This document shows, one piece after another, positions 41,896-52,220 of a stretch of DNA of 64,000 nt. A program made the translations under genes and the position numbers. The notes under the pieces were generated by a model, which made no database searches, was not told the DNA's origin, and saw nothing but the letters and a program-made list of their open reading frames with translations. Source of the stretch: Gloeobacter kilaueensis JS1 (GTDB lineage: Bacteria; Cyanobacteriota; Cyanobacteriia; Gloeobacterales; Gloeobacteraceae); assembly GCF_000484535.1 (NCBI RefSeq), contig NC_022600.1, positions 2,170,001-2,234,000 of the forward strand. The letters run 5' to 3'. How positions within the stretch are numbered: the stretch's first letter is position 1; the number at the start of each line of letters is the position of its first letter.

Positions 41896-42270
41896 ATGAA
41901 AGATTTACTGCTGTGCGAGCGGACAATCGGTGAGGTGAAGCTCCGTGGTTACCGGTTGCAGGATCACTTTCTGATTGCCGTTTGGGGAGTACCGGGTTCG
42001 TCCGAACAGCCGAAACGTCTGGTTTGCCATGACTTTGAGCACCTGAACGATCTGTGGAGAACCTGGCAGCAAATCGAACCACAAGCGCTCATCGACCAGC
42101 TCGCTGCTTTTAAAGAAGGGATGTTACCCAAGCCCAAGCCCAAGATCTTCAAAAAGCCCGAAGCGCGGGGACCGTCCGGCGGCGGCCTGATCAAAAAACA
42201 GACCAGACCCAGCGCCGACGATGGGGAGAGCCTGCCAGAAAACAGTCCTCCCAAGCGGCGGCTGTTTTGA
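41896..42270 (+). CDS. Small unknown protein with basic tail
   Basis: 124 aa from the ATG at 41896; the frame is open to 41815 without a good ribosome site. An ordered N-terminal half (LCERTIGEVKLRGYRLQDHF, WRTWQQIEPQALIDQLAAF) is followed by a disordered Pro/Lys-rich tail (MLPKPKPKIFKKPEARGPSG). No family recognised. The tail suggests nucleic-acid or membrane surface contact, which is speculation. Confidence 0.55.
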   Translation: MKDLLLCERTIGEVKLRGYRLQDHFLIAVWGVPGSSEQPKRLVCHDFEHLNDLWRTWQQIEPQALIDQLAAFKEGMLPKPKPKIFKKPEARGPSGGGLIKKQTRPSADDGESLPENSPPKRRLF

Positions 42271-42308
42271 AGATCCCCTGGCAATGGACCACAAGCCCTG
42301 CCTGGGGC

Positions 42309-42659
42309 TTATTTGTCCAGCACAGGCAGCAGTCTGGCTCCGGCTTTTACAGAATAGACCTGATCGCCCCGCACCAGGCGGGCGGTGTCGCCCCGCGTGT
42401 CCGGTGTCTCGTAGTAGCGTTGCAGGTAATATTCGAGGATGACCGCCAGTTGCCGCCGGTCCGCCGCCGTCCTCGGGCTATCGAATGTCAGGCATTCGAC
42501 TTGATCGAGGTGACTGTCAAAGTGCGGATTGCTGCGCAGGACCACCTGCGCCTGGATAGCCAGCTGAGCGATGTGAACGGCGCATTCGCGGTAGGTGGCA
42601 AGGGGCCAGCCTGGCAGGTAGAGCGCCCAGGGATCAGGCGTGGGAGGAGCCGTTGCCAT
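42309..42659 (-). CDS. Small unknown protein coupled to the LuxR-type regulator
   Basis: 116 aa; starts 26 bases inside the end of the upstream regulator gene, hence coupled. Helical protein with WPLATYRECAVHIAQLAIQA and RRQLAVILEYYLQRYYETPD, no membrane helix. Not recognised. The tight overlap with the PedR-like gene suggests a shared function or regulation. Confidence 0.6.
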   Translation of the reverse strand: MATAPPTPDPWALYLPGWPLATYRECAVHIAQLAIQAQVVLRSNPHFDSHLDQVECLTFDSPRTAADRRQLAVILEYYLQRYYETPDTRGDTARLVRGDQVYSVKAGARLLPVLDK

Positions 42660-42906
42660 TCGGGAGGATGCAGCAGTTCACTTCGTCGATGCAGACTTTG
42701 CCCCACTGCAGCGCCCAGCGCACCAGCTCCACCCGATTCTTGGTCCGGGTCTTCTGCAAGATGTTGCTTACGTGATTATCGACGGTACGCTTGCTGATTT
42801 CGAGCGCAGCAGCGATGTCCTCGTTGGTGAGACCCTGGGCCACCAGTTCCAGAATCTGCAGCTCCCGGTCGGACAGGGTTTCACCAGCCGCGCGCGTTTC
42901 AGACAT
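42634..42906 (-). CDS. pedR: PedR-like stand-alone LuxR-type regulator
   Basis: 90 aa consisting almost only of a LuxR/GerE helix-turn-helix (about 10-70; LSDRELQILELVAQGLTNED, ISKRTVDNHVSNIL). The C-terminal RWALQWGKVCIDEVNCC matches what I recall of the cyanobacterial PedR family (Synechocystis Ssl0564), whose activity is controlled by thioredoxin through a Cys; here C72, C78 and C79 are candidates. It would couple photosynthetic electron transport to transcription. No receiver domain is attached. The symbol is by resemblance. Confidence 0.75.
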   Translation of the reverse strand: MSETRAAGETLSDRELQILELVAQGLTNEDIAAALEISKRTVDNHVSNILQKTRTKNRVELVRWALQWGKVCIDEVNCCILPNGNGSSHA

Positions 42907-43138
42907 GGGGATGAGGTAGGTATAAATTCTTGTTCCCCTTCATTCTACGGGATCTAGAGGCGAGTGGGGATCAAAGCAGTGACATATCCCGGTATCTCGC
43001 CTACCCGACTCTCAGCGCTCAATGATAGAGCGCGGGGCTTCCCGGCTAAGCACTAATAATTTTCCCCAAAAGTGGACTTGACGCTCTTGATTTGCCGCTG
43101 TACCTTCTGAGAAAGCAGCCCTTTGTCGCAGGTTTATC

Positions 43139-45112
43139 ATGGACGAACAAGATTGCTCCTTCGACGACGAGCAGGACGACGCCAGCGGCGGCTTCGGCGA
43201 TGAGCAAGATGAAGCAGAGATGAACGTGCAGGACGCGGCTGGGGAGCAAACCGACGAGAGCGAGAGCGGCGAATCGGATGAGCAAGCCCCAGATCCTTAT
43301 GGCTATCTTGCCGAGCAATATGGTTACGGCGAGGAGACGATTGCCGACCAGCAGGGCTTCAGCAGCGATGACGACGGCTACGACCCTACACATGCTACCA
43401 ACTTTCAGAATTTCAATGACGACTATGACCGGAGCGAAGGTGGCAATGTTTACGGAACTCAAGATGACAGCTTCGAGAACTCCGTTAATGGCTACACTCA
43501 GACTGGGAACAGCGACGGTTTTGCAACACTAGACGCGGGCTTTTTGAACTTTGGCGGTGACTATGTTCAAGCCAAAGGCAGAAACACTTTTGAGATGCAG
43601 GACACCGATATCCAGAATTTCAGTAGTAGTTATGATTGGAGCGAAAATGATAATACCTTCGGAATACAAGATAGCGACTTTCAGGACTCCAATGATGGCT
43701 ACGCCAGGAGCGATGACAACAATGGTCTTGCATACCGACCTTCTCAAGAAGACGGGCAGGTAGACTTTAGCGATGATCCCAGTGTGGCTGGATTTGTCCG
43801 TGACTGGAGTTCTGAGACTACAGAACAGGAGCAGAACCTGATTCTCGCCATGCAGAATCAAAATGCATCGGATTTTGGCGAATGGGAATCAAGCCAAAAG
43901 CAAACCGATGAAACTAATCAGCCAATTGCCAGCAACATCAATGGCGATCGGGAACGAGCAGTACCAGGTGATTCTGGATATGACGAAGAAGCGTTCAGCC
44001 AAACATTCTTTGAGCAGAACAATGACCAGCGTGCATCTGGCACTATAGCTGACATTAACTCCCAACTCGGCTCTACTGGTTTTCTGGATGTAAGTAATAA
44101 TGCAGAAAGTAACTTTGTAAATAGCGATAGTGAATCAGCCGAAGCTAGTGCATATGGTATGTTGCCTCCAGGTGCTCTAGCAATGAACACACCTGGATCA
44201 CTTGCCACTAATTACAACGGCATAGTCACTGCAGCTGCAGACCCAATTGATAACGAGGGTGGCAATCCGGTTCAAATAGCAAGTGCCGGTATTCCCAAGG
44301 GCAAGAACACTGCAGTGGCTCCAGAAAATGGTCGAAGCGATGCATCCACGTCTGGCTCTACTAACGATTTGACCAATGGCCGAGGAGAAGTAACGCCCGA
44401 TGCATCTGACACTGATGGCGGTGGAGAGAGCAATACAGGTAGAACTGGAAGCGGCGATGCTGGCAGCACTCCCAAAGGTGGTACTAGCACCGCACCTCCA
44501 ATGACGCAGGGACTTCCTACGCGGGACGGTAGCAAGAAGACGCCTCTTCAGACAGGTCCAAACACAAGTGGTGAGTGCAAAGCTCAATATGACGAATACC
44601 AACGTTTATCAAAAGAGGAGCAGGCAGAAAAAGATCATAAAGAAGACCAGGAGCGCAACAAAATTCGCAACGTCGTAGTTAACACCTCAATTGCGTTCGG
44701 TAGTATAGCAGGGGTAAGCTTGGGTGGAGCAATTGGCGCTGCTGCTGGGGGATTTTTCGGTGCTGGAGAGGGCTCGCCCACAGGCCCGCCAGGAATGCTT
44801 GCTGGAGCAACTTGGCAGGCTGCCTCTGGGGCTAGCCTAGGTGGCGTGCTTGGCCTTGGTGCCGGAACCGTTGCAGGCAGTTGGGCGGGTGATACGGTAA
44901 TGGACTTCTATGCTGATCAATGGGCAAAGGAGCGCTCGTGCGAGAAAACTGGTGACTATCCAGATTGGTACGAGCCTACCAGTCAAGAAATGGGGCAAGA
45001 GCCGCGACTCACACCAAGCGAAATAGAGCAGCGGGTGAAGGAGCGAGAGCAGCGAGCAAAAAGTGGCAAAGATCCTTACGATCCCAATGATCCGCAATCC
45101 TTCAATCAGTAG
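43139..45112 (+). CDS. Acidic repeat protein with C-terminal glycine-zipper segment
   Basis: 657 aa, not recognised as a whole. Residues 1-88 are very acidic (Asp/Glu/Gln). Residues 89-203 are five degenerate tandem repeats of exactly 23 residues. Residues about 205-490 are low-complexity Ser/Thr/Gly/Asn text. Residues about 495-513 are a charged helix (EEQAEKDHKEDQERNK). Residues about 514-590 are hydrophobic and Gly-rich (GVSLGGAIGAAAGGFFGAG, ASLGGVLGLGAGTVAGSWAG), like pore-forming or pre-toxin glycine zippers. A charged tail follows. The DNA is AT-richer than its neighbours. No signal peptide. A membrane protein gene follows 8 bases later. A secreted toxin/bacteriocin-like effector is possible but unproven. 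Confidence 0.6.
   Translation: MDEQDCSFDDEQDDASGGFGDEQDEAEMNVQDAAGEQTDESESGESDEQAPDPYGYLAEQYGYGEETIADQQGFSSDDDGYDPTHATNFQNFNDDYDRSEGGNVYGTQDDSFENSVNGYTQTGNSDGFATLDAGFLNFGGDYVQAKGRNTFEMQDTDIQNFSSSYDWSENDNTFGIQDSDFQDSNDGYARSDDNNGLAYRPSQEDGQVDFSDDPSVAGFVRDWSSETTEQEQNLILAMQNQNASDFGEWESSQKQTDETNQPIASNINGDRERAVPGDSGYDEEAFSQTFFEQNNDQRASGTIADINSQLGSTGFLDVSNNAESNFVNSDSESAEASAYGMLPPGALAMNTPGSLATNYNGIVTAAADPIDNEGGNPVQIASAGIPKGKNTAVAPENGRSDASTSGSTNDLTNGRGEVTPDASDTDGGGESNTGRTGSGDAGSTPKGGTSTAPPMTQGLPTRDGSKKTPLQTGPNTSGECKAQYDEYQRLSKEEQAEKDHKEDQERNKIRNVVVNTSIAFGSIAGVSLGGAIGAAAGGFFGAGEGSPTGPPGMLAGATWQAASGASLGGVLGLGAGTVAGSWAGDTVMDFYADQWAKERSCEKTGDYPDWYEPTSQEMGQEPRLTPSEIEQRVKEREQRAKSGKDPYDPNDPQSFNQ
43403..43747 (+). 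repeat. Five tandem 69-base (23-codon) repeats
   Basis: Units begin at 43403, 43472, 43541, 43610 and 43679. Each encodes roughly F-x-N-[FS]-x3-Y-x8-[TF]-x3-D-[ST/D]-[SGD], e.g. FQNFNDDYDRSEGGNVYGTQ, FLNFGGDYVQAKGRNTFEMQ and IQNFSSSYDWSENDNTFGIQ at the start of the units. They have diverged at DNA level but the period is exact, so this is protein-level repetition, not a recent expansion. Confidence 0.75.
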
Positions 45113-45120
45113 ATTCGAGC

Positions 45121-45513
45121 ATGGCTGACTTTTTTTCTTGGCTTCCTCCAGAACGGCTACCAAATACTATTGGTGCTGCGGCATTGGTTATATGTGCTGT
45201 CCAACTGGCCTACTTCCAAACTGGTAAAGCTTGGAGCAAGAAAGTCACTGTAGCCGCTGGTCTGATTGCAACTGTGGCATTGGGTTGGGGGTTATGGCTG
45301 AATCCGCTCGGATCAGCGTTTTTCTTTGGCATATTTGTTCTGGGATTGGCCGCCCTCTGGCCTCTCCATCGCCGAATATTTACTGGAGAGCTAAATCTGT
45401 TGACACTCCTCGGCTTTCCTAATAGATCCAAGATGAAGAGTGAACAAAACAGCACCTTGCACTCCACTTCCTCCAAATCTCCGGACAAGCTTTTACCACC
45501 CAGAGAGGGCTGA
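45121..45513 (+). CDS. Small membrane protein, putative partner/immunity
   Basis: 130 aa; about three membrane helices (IGAAALVICAVQLAYFQTG; VTVAAGLIATVALGWGLWL; AFFFGIFVLGLAALWPL) and a polar C-terminal tail. It starts 8 bases after the glycine-zipper protein and shares its lower GC. That spacing and topology resemble an immunity protein for a pore-forming effector, but no family is recognised, so this is inference from context. Confidence 0.55.
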   Translation: MADFFSWLPPERLPNTIGAAALVICAVQLAYFQTGKAWSKKVTVAAGLIATVALGWGLWLNPLGSAFFFGIFVLGLAALWPLHRRIFTGELNLLTLLGFPNRSKMKSEQNSTLHSTSSKSPDKLLPPREG

Positions 45514-45609
45514 AGTGTAGAGGAATAGGCTGGTGCTTCACAGCTATGGCTTCTCGGTCTCCTGTGTCGTCCGGGCAGCAACTGAGGCTATCCAGAGCAG
45601 GATACAACA

Positions 45610-46782
45610 CTAAAACTGGATCGCCGGTTCTGGCCGTTCTTTCATCGGCAGGTCGTTGTTGAGATCGTCGATGCCTTCGAGGGTGGCGCGGTTGGCCTGC
45701 TTGAGGTGGTCTTCGAGAATCTGGCGAAAGCGCGGATGGTAGATGCGGTGCAGGCTGTAGTTGGGAGTGGCGGCAAAACCCCGGCGCATCTTAAAGGACC
45801 CGCCCGCTCCCGGATCGAAGACGCGCACGCCCAGGCGAATCGCGCTCACCACCGGCTCGTAGTAGCAGGCGCTGAAGTGCAAGAACTTGATGTCCTCGGT
45901 GCAGCCCCAGTAGCGGCCATACATGTGCTCGCCCTTGCGCACGTTGAAGGACATGCCGACTATCTGGCCCTCGCGCTCGGCGGCGATAAAGACCGTGCGG
46001 TGGGCGAAGCATTCGCCGATGAGCTGAAAGAAGCGGCGGTTGAGGTACTTGCTGCTCCACATGAACTTGCTGCAGGTGTCGTCGTAGAGCCTGTACATCA
46101 GATCGAACATGCCGCTCGGAATCGCTTCGCCGGTGTAGGTATTGAAGGCAACGCCCTCGGCAGCGAGAGCGGCGCGCTCGCGGCGGATGTTGCGGCGCTG
46201 GTTGGCGTTAAAGCGCTCAAGGTACTCGTCGAAGTCGCGGTAGCCGCCGTTTACCCACTGGTAGTTGTGGGTGATCCGCTCCAGGCAGTCCTGCCGTTGA
46301 AAGCGCCCGCGCTCCGTTGGGGCGACGTACAGGAAGCTCGCACAGAGAATGCGGTTTTTGTGGGCAAATTCGTCGATCGCCCCTGTGATCCGGGCGGTCA
46401 GCTCGTCGGGATCTTCCTGGGGATGAACCAAAAAGCGGTAGCCGGTGGCCGGGGTAAAGGGCGTTGCTCCGAGCAGTTTTGGATAGTACCGCAGGCCCAG
46501 CCGAGAAGCGGCGTCGGCCCAGGCATGGTCGAAGACGAATTCGCCGTAGCTGTGGCCCTTTATATACAAGGGGGCCGCCCCCACCAGTTGTTTGCCGCGC
46601 CAGACCAATAGATGCACCGGCTGGATGCCCTCGCGGGGTGCCGCGCAACCGGCAAGTTCAAGACTTCTGAGCCACTCCCATTCAAGAAAAGGCAGGCCAT
46701 CGGCCACCAGGGCATTCCAGCGCGCCCTATCGATGGCTTTGAGGGAATCGACCCACTGACAGGTGAGGTTGGTGGAGGACAT
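45610..46782 (-). CDS. FemAB/GNAT-like transferase (COG3146)
   Basis: About 390 aa of the GNAT-superfamily family formerly DUF482, annotated as peptidoglycan-biosynthesis-like N-acyltransferase. Motifs: LPFLEWEWLRSLELAGCA, GYRFLVHPQEDPDELTARI, NANQRRNIRRERAAL, GMSFNVRKGEHMYGRYWGC and ACYYEPVVSAIRLGVRVFDP, with GAGGSFKMRRGF near the end. I use the ATG at 46782; an in-frame TTG at 46800 is less likely. The reaction is unknown. Cytosolic. No operon partner. Confidence 0.85.
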   Translation of the reverse strand: MSSTNLTCQWVDSLKAIDRARWNALVADGLPFLEWEWLRSLELAGCAAPREGIQPVHLLVWRGKQLVGAAPLYIKGHSYGEFVFDHAWADAASRLGLRYYPKLLGATPFTPATGYRFLVHPQEDPDELTARITGAIDEFAHKNRILCASFLYVAPTERGRFQRQDCLERITHNYQWVNGGYRDFDEYLERFNANQRRNIRRERAALAAEGVAFNTYTGEAIPSGMFDLMYRLYDDTCSKFMWSSKYLNRRFFQLIGECFAHRTVFIAAEREGQIVGMSFNVRKGEHMYGRYWGCTEDIKFLHFSACYYEPVVSAIRLGVRVFDPGAGGSFKMRRGFAATPNYSLHRIYHPRFRQILEDHLKQANRATLEGIDDLNNDLPMKERPEPAIQF

Positions 46783-46987
46783 CGGCAAGGTGCTGCGCAA
46801 CGTTCTCCTTCATGTTAAGGGACATAACAGTGTTCCTCTGGGGCCAGGGGTGACTTTTCTGACGCTCAAGTTCTGACTTTTTTCTACCGACAGGCGACGC
46901 CGGGCTTTCTACCGTTTAGAAACCACCGGTGGCAGGCGCAAGAGAGCCCGCCTCCCGGTTCTTCCCGCTTTAGTTGGAGCAAGTGCT

Positions 46988-48145
46988 ATGAAAAGTGTAC
47001 AGATTCACTGGGGCATTGCCGCTCTCGGGTTCTGCCTGGCCACCGGCGGCGCGAGCGCCGCCCAGGCCCAGACCTGCAACGCCACCTGGCAGGTTGTCCC
47101 GAGCCCCGCTCTGCAGTCGGGCGGGACGCTTGCCGGGGTGACGGCGATCGCCGCCGACAACGTCTGGGCGGTCGGTTCGCGCAATACCACAAACGGCCTG
47201 CTAAGGACGCTCATCGAGCGCTGGAACGGCAGCCAGTGGGCAATCGTTCCCAGTCCCAACCCCCTCAACTTTTCGAGCGATCAAGATTTGCTGGCCGGTG
47301 TGGCAGCCGTCTCGGCCACCGATATCTGGGCTGTCGGCAGCCACATCATCAACGGCACCCAGTCCCAGGGACTTGCCCTGCACTGGAACGGCAGGCGCTG
47401 GAGCGTCGTGCCCACCCCGAGCACTACCCTCGGCAACGCCCTGGTAGGGATCACGGCCATCGCCACAAACAATGTCTGGGCGGTGGGAACGAACGGCAAC
47501 GCCACCCTTGTCGAGCACTGGGACGGCAGCCAGTGGAGCATCGTCCCCAGCCGGAACGTACCGGGGGCGGAGGAGCAGATTCTCAAGGGGGTGACGGCGG
47601 TAGCAGCCAACGACATCTGGGCCGTCGGCTCTGTCGAGCCCCAGAGCGGTCCCACCCGTACCCTCACCGAGCACTGGGACGGCAGTCAGTGGAGCATCGT
47701 CCCCAGCCCGAACCCCGGAGCGCTCAACAACGTCCTCAACGGCACTGCTGCCATCGCCACAAACAACGTCTGGGCGGTGGGCTACGGCGACGGAGCGCCC
47801 GCCTTCGGCACCCTCACCGAACAGTGGAACGGCAGCCAGTGGCAGGTGATCCCCAGCGCCGACGCCAGTGGCCAGTTCAACATCCTGACGGCGGTGAACG
47901 CCCCCGCTGCCGACAATATCTGGACGGTGGGCTACACCCAGAACGTTGGCCTCAACCAGACCCTGAGCGAGCACTGGGACGGCAGCCAGTGGCAGGTGGT
48001 GCCGACGCCGAACGTCGGCACAGGCAACAATCAGTTGCTGGCCGTCACCAGCACCGGCACCAACATCTGGGCGGTGGGCTTCACCGGCAGCGGCACCTCT
48101 GCCCAGCCGCTCATCGCTTTGTTTTGCAACGGACAGTCTGGATGA
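46988..48145 (+). CDS. Secreted seven-repeat beta-propeller protein
   Basis: 385 aa with a signal peptide (IAALGFCLATGGASA, cleavage after AQA). The mature protein is seven repeats of about 48 residues with the pattern L-x-G-V-T-A-I-A-x2-N-x-W-A-V-G, then [LT]-x-E-H-W-[DN]-G-S-Q-W-x-[IV]-[VI]-P-[ST]-P-N. The first strand (ATWQVVPSPA) probably closes the last blade, as in a seven-bladed propeller with Velcro closure. GAAGAAGA-type enzymes are not indicated; no catalytic motif is seen. Probably an extracellular binding protein. The start has GGAGC 6 bases upstream. Confidence 0.8.
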   Translation: MKSVQIHWGIAALGFCLATGGASAAQAQTCNATWQVVPSPALQSGGTLAGVTAIAADNVWAVGSRNTTNGLLRTLIERWNGSQWAIVPSPNPLNFSSDQDLLAGVAAVSATDIWAVGSHIINGTQSQGLALHWNGRRWSVVPTPSTTLGNALVGITAIATNNVWAVGTNGNATLVEHWDGSQWSIVPSRNVPGAEEQILKGVTAVAANDIWAVGSVEPQSGPTRTLTEHWDGSQWSIVPSPNPGALNNVLNGTAAIATNNVWAVGYGDGAPAFGTLTEQWNGSQWQVIPSADASGQFNILTAVNAPAADNIWTVGYTQNVGLNQTLSEHWDGSQWQVVPTPNVGTGNNQLLAVTSTGTNIWAVGFTGSGTSAQPLIALFCNGQSG

Positions 48146-48279
48146 TGTCGGCAAGCCACCCCCACTTTGCGGCCATTTCTGCTGGTTTCCGCCCGAATGC
48201 AGGCTGGAGGCTTGCATTTAATAAATGAAGGAGGTAGGTTACTGATAACAACTGTCCACAAGCCCACATCTTGAGGCCC

Positions 48280-49455
48280 ATGCTCGACTTCCTGAAAATC
48301 TCACGCCAGATGCAGGGCGTCGGTCGCCAGCTCGCTCAAGAAGCGGAGCGTTCCAGCCGCCGCATCGAAGAGGCACTGCGGCTGCTCGATTGGGTTCGTC
48401 AGAACCAGCAGGCGGTTGTCGAACGCACCGCCGAGGTGCGCAGCCGGATCACCTTCTTGATCGGTGCGCCGGTCGAACCCCTCGAAAGCATCCATCCGGT
48501 AGCGCCGATTGCCCCGGTCCATACCGTCGTTGCCACCGATGGCTCCCAGATTGCCCCGAGCCACCACGAGATCGCCTACTGCTCGCTCATCAACGTCGGA
48601 AAAGTCTGCCTGCACTACGGCACGGGAGCCCGGCCATTGCTCGACTCGCAGCCGGAGGTCTTTTATCGCGAAGAAGACCTCTACGGCAACTGGGGGCTGA
48701 GCGCCGAGGAGGCGCTCGCCATCCGCCGCTCGCGGGCTGAGACGGAGGTTCTGGCAGACCTGGCCCTCGACTGTACCGACGAGGGCGTACCGAGCGTCGC
48801 CTTAGTCGATGGTTCGCTCATCCACTGGCAGCTCGAACAGGTCAACAACAAACACCAGCGGGCAATTCTTGAGCCGGTACTCGCCGCCTGGGAGCGCTTG
48901 CGCCAGAAGCGCATTCCGCTGGCCGGCTACATCAGCTCCTCCCGCTCGGGCGATGCGCTAAATTTTTTGCGGCTCCAACTGTGTCCCCACCCCGATCCGG
49001 ACTGTGACCGCCACTGCGCGGGCAACACGGGCCGGGGAGCGCCCTGCGGCCTGCTGCATGGCCTGAGCGACCGCCGGTTGCACGAGCGGCTTTTAGCACC
49101 GGGCGAGCGCTCGGCCCTGTGGGCGAGTACCTCCCGCATCCTCGAACACTATGGTCCGCACCGCGTCCACTTCTGCTATCTGCACACCGGCGCTGAGGTG
49201 GCCCGCGTCGAGATGCCCGAGTGGGTGGCCCTCGACAGCGAACTGCGCGAGCGGGTGCTGGGGGTGTGTCTCTCCCAGGTCGAAAAGGGCTACGGCTATC
49301 CGGTGGCCCTCGCCGAGGCCCATAACCGGGCGGTGGTGCAGGGGGGCGACCGGGCGCGCTTTTTTGCAATGCTCGAAACCGCCCTCTTCAAAGCTGGTCT
49401 GCAGGATGTGCGCGTCTCCCGCAAGGAAGCGCGCAAGCGCGGCAGCATCGCTTGA
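48280..49455 (+). CDS. nurA: NurA-domain nuclease
   Basis: About 391 aa. NurA family of 5'-3' nucleases that act with HerA in DNA end resection. Metal-binding acidic motifs are TVVATDGSQIAPSHHE and SVALVDGSLIHWQLE; RVEMPEWVALDSELRE and KGYGYPVALAEAHNRAVV are in the C-terminal half. An insertion holds the Cys/His-rich CPHPDPDCDRHC and a further Cys (GAPC), a possible metal site. I use the ATG at 48280. HerA is not adjacent. Confidence 0.88.
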   Translation: MLDFLKISRQMQGVGRQLAQEAERSSRRIEEALRLLDWVRQNQQAVVERTAEVRSRITFLIGAPVEPLESIHPVAPIAPVHTVVATDGSQIAPSHHEIAYCSLINVGKVCLHYGTGARPLLDSQPEVFYREEDLYGNWGLSAEEALAIRRSRAETEVLADLALDCTDEGVPSVALVDGSLIHWQLEQVNNKHQRAILEPVLAAWERLRQKRIPLAGYISSSRSGDALNFLRLQLCPHPDPDCDRHCAGNTGRGAPCGLLHGLSDRRLHERLLAPGERSALWASTSRILEHYGPHRVHFCYLHTGAEVARVEMPEWVALDSELRERVLGVCLSQVEKGYGYPVALAEAHNRAVVQGGDRARFFAMLETALFKAGLQDVRVSRKEARKRGSIA

Positions 49456-49577
49456 TCGCAAGTTGCAAGCCAGTACGACAGCAACAGTGCCGCAATTAAA
49501 AAGAAAAGACCAGCCCGAGGCAGTTCCTCCGGCTGGTCCTTGGGTCCTATGCACGGTGCTGCGGAGCACCGGGCAAT

Positions 49578-50303
49578 TTAGTAGTTGCGGTCGCGCAGAT
49601 CGGCGTCAGACTGCTTGGCACGACCGGCGGCGATGTCGCCGGGGTCGTTGGTGACTTTGCCCCAGTTTTCCTGGGTGCTGCCCTGAACGCGCTCACCCAG
49701 GTTGCGGGCGCGCTCGCCGAGGCTGGGCCGGTTGCGGAAGCGAGCCGCATCGTAGCTGCCCACCGGAGCGTCGTAGACGCCGTAATCGCTGATGCCGTAG
49801 CCATTCAGGATGCTCTCGGCCTCGTTGATCTCGGTTTGATCGCCTTCGACGACCACCAGATAATCACCGCGCGCAACCGCCGCGTTGTACGCTTCGGCCC
49901 GCTCCTTGGGAATGCCCAGACCAACCAGGGCACCGACCAGGCCGCCAGCCGCCGCACCGATTGCACCGCCACTCAGAGTGGTCGCAATCGCTGTGCCGAG
50001 CGCACCGGCGGTCATCACCGGACCGATGCCGGGGATGGCCAGAGCGCCGATACCGACTAGAAGACCAGTCAGACCGCCAACGGCTGCACCGGCGGTGGCA
50101 CCGGTTGCAGCGCCTTCACCGGCTCGGTTGCCGACGGTGTCCCTGACATCCGCACCAGCAATGTCTCCGCCATCCTCGTGTCTGGAGATCACAGAGACAT
50201 CGTTCATATCAAAACCGGAGTCGCGCAGCCTGGTGAGTGCCTGTTCCGCCTGAGCGCGGTTCGGAAAAGTACCGATGGCGCGACGAATTGTTGTGTCAGC
50301 CAT
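49578..50303 (-). CDS. General-stress-type protein (YflT-like) with glycine zipper
   Basis: 241 aa. N-terminal YflT/PF11181-like domain (about 5-45; IGTFPNRAQAEQALTRLRDS, VSVISRHED). Central hydrophobic Gly-rich segment (about 60-130; GAAVGGLTGLLVGIGALAIP, TLSGGAIGAAAGGLVGALVG). A second short alpha/beta piece has ARGDYLVVVEGDQTEINEAE. The tail (QENWGKVTNDPGDIAAGRAK) resembles CsbD-type motifs. Probably membrane-associated under stress. Function unknown. Confidence 0.7.
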   Translation of the reverse strand: MADTTIRRAIGTFPNRAQAEQALTRLRDSGFDMNDVSVISRHEDGGDIAGADVRDTVGNRAGEGAATGATAGAAVGGLTGLLVGIGALAIPGIGPVMTAGALGTAIATTLSGGAIGAAAGGLVGALVGLGIPKERAEAYNAAVARGDYLVVVEGDQTEINEAESILNGYGISDYGVYDAPVGSYDAARFRNRPSLGERARNLGERVQGSTQENWGKVTNDPGDIAAGRAKQSDADLRDRNY

Positions 50304-50395
50304 ATGTGTTTGCCTGTCTCGTTATGAGGGTCATTTGCACTGTAAGAAATGCAGGGGTAAAGTCCCTCCCCCCCAGGGCAGGCATCTACGCCGTC

Positions 50396-52207
<1,812 letters not shown>

Positions 52208-52220
52208 TCCTCTATTGTCG

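Noticed and set aside
43403-43747. CRISPR-like array
   Set aside because: The 69-base periodicity is in frame, the DNA copies have diverged, and there are no constant repeats with unique spacers.
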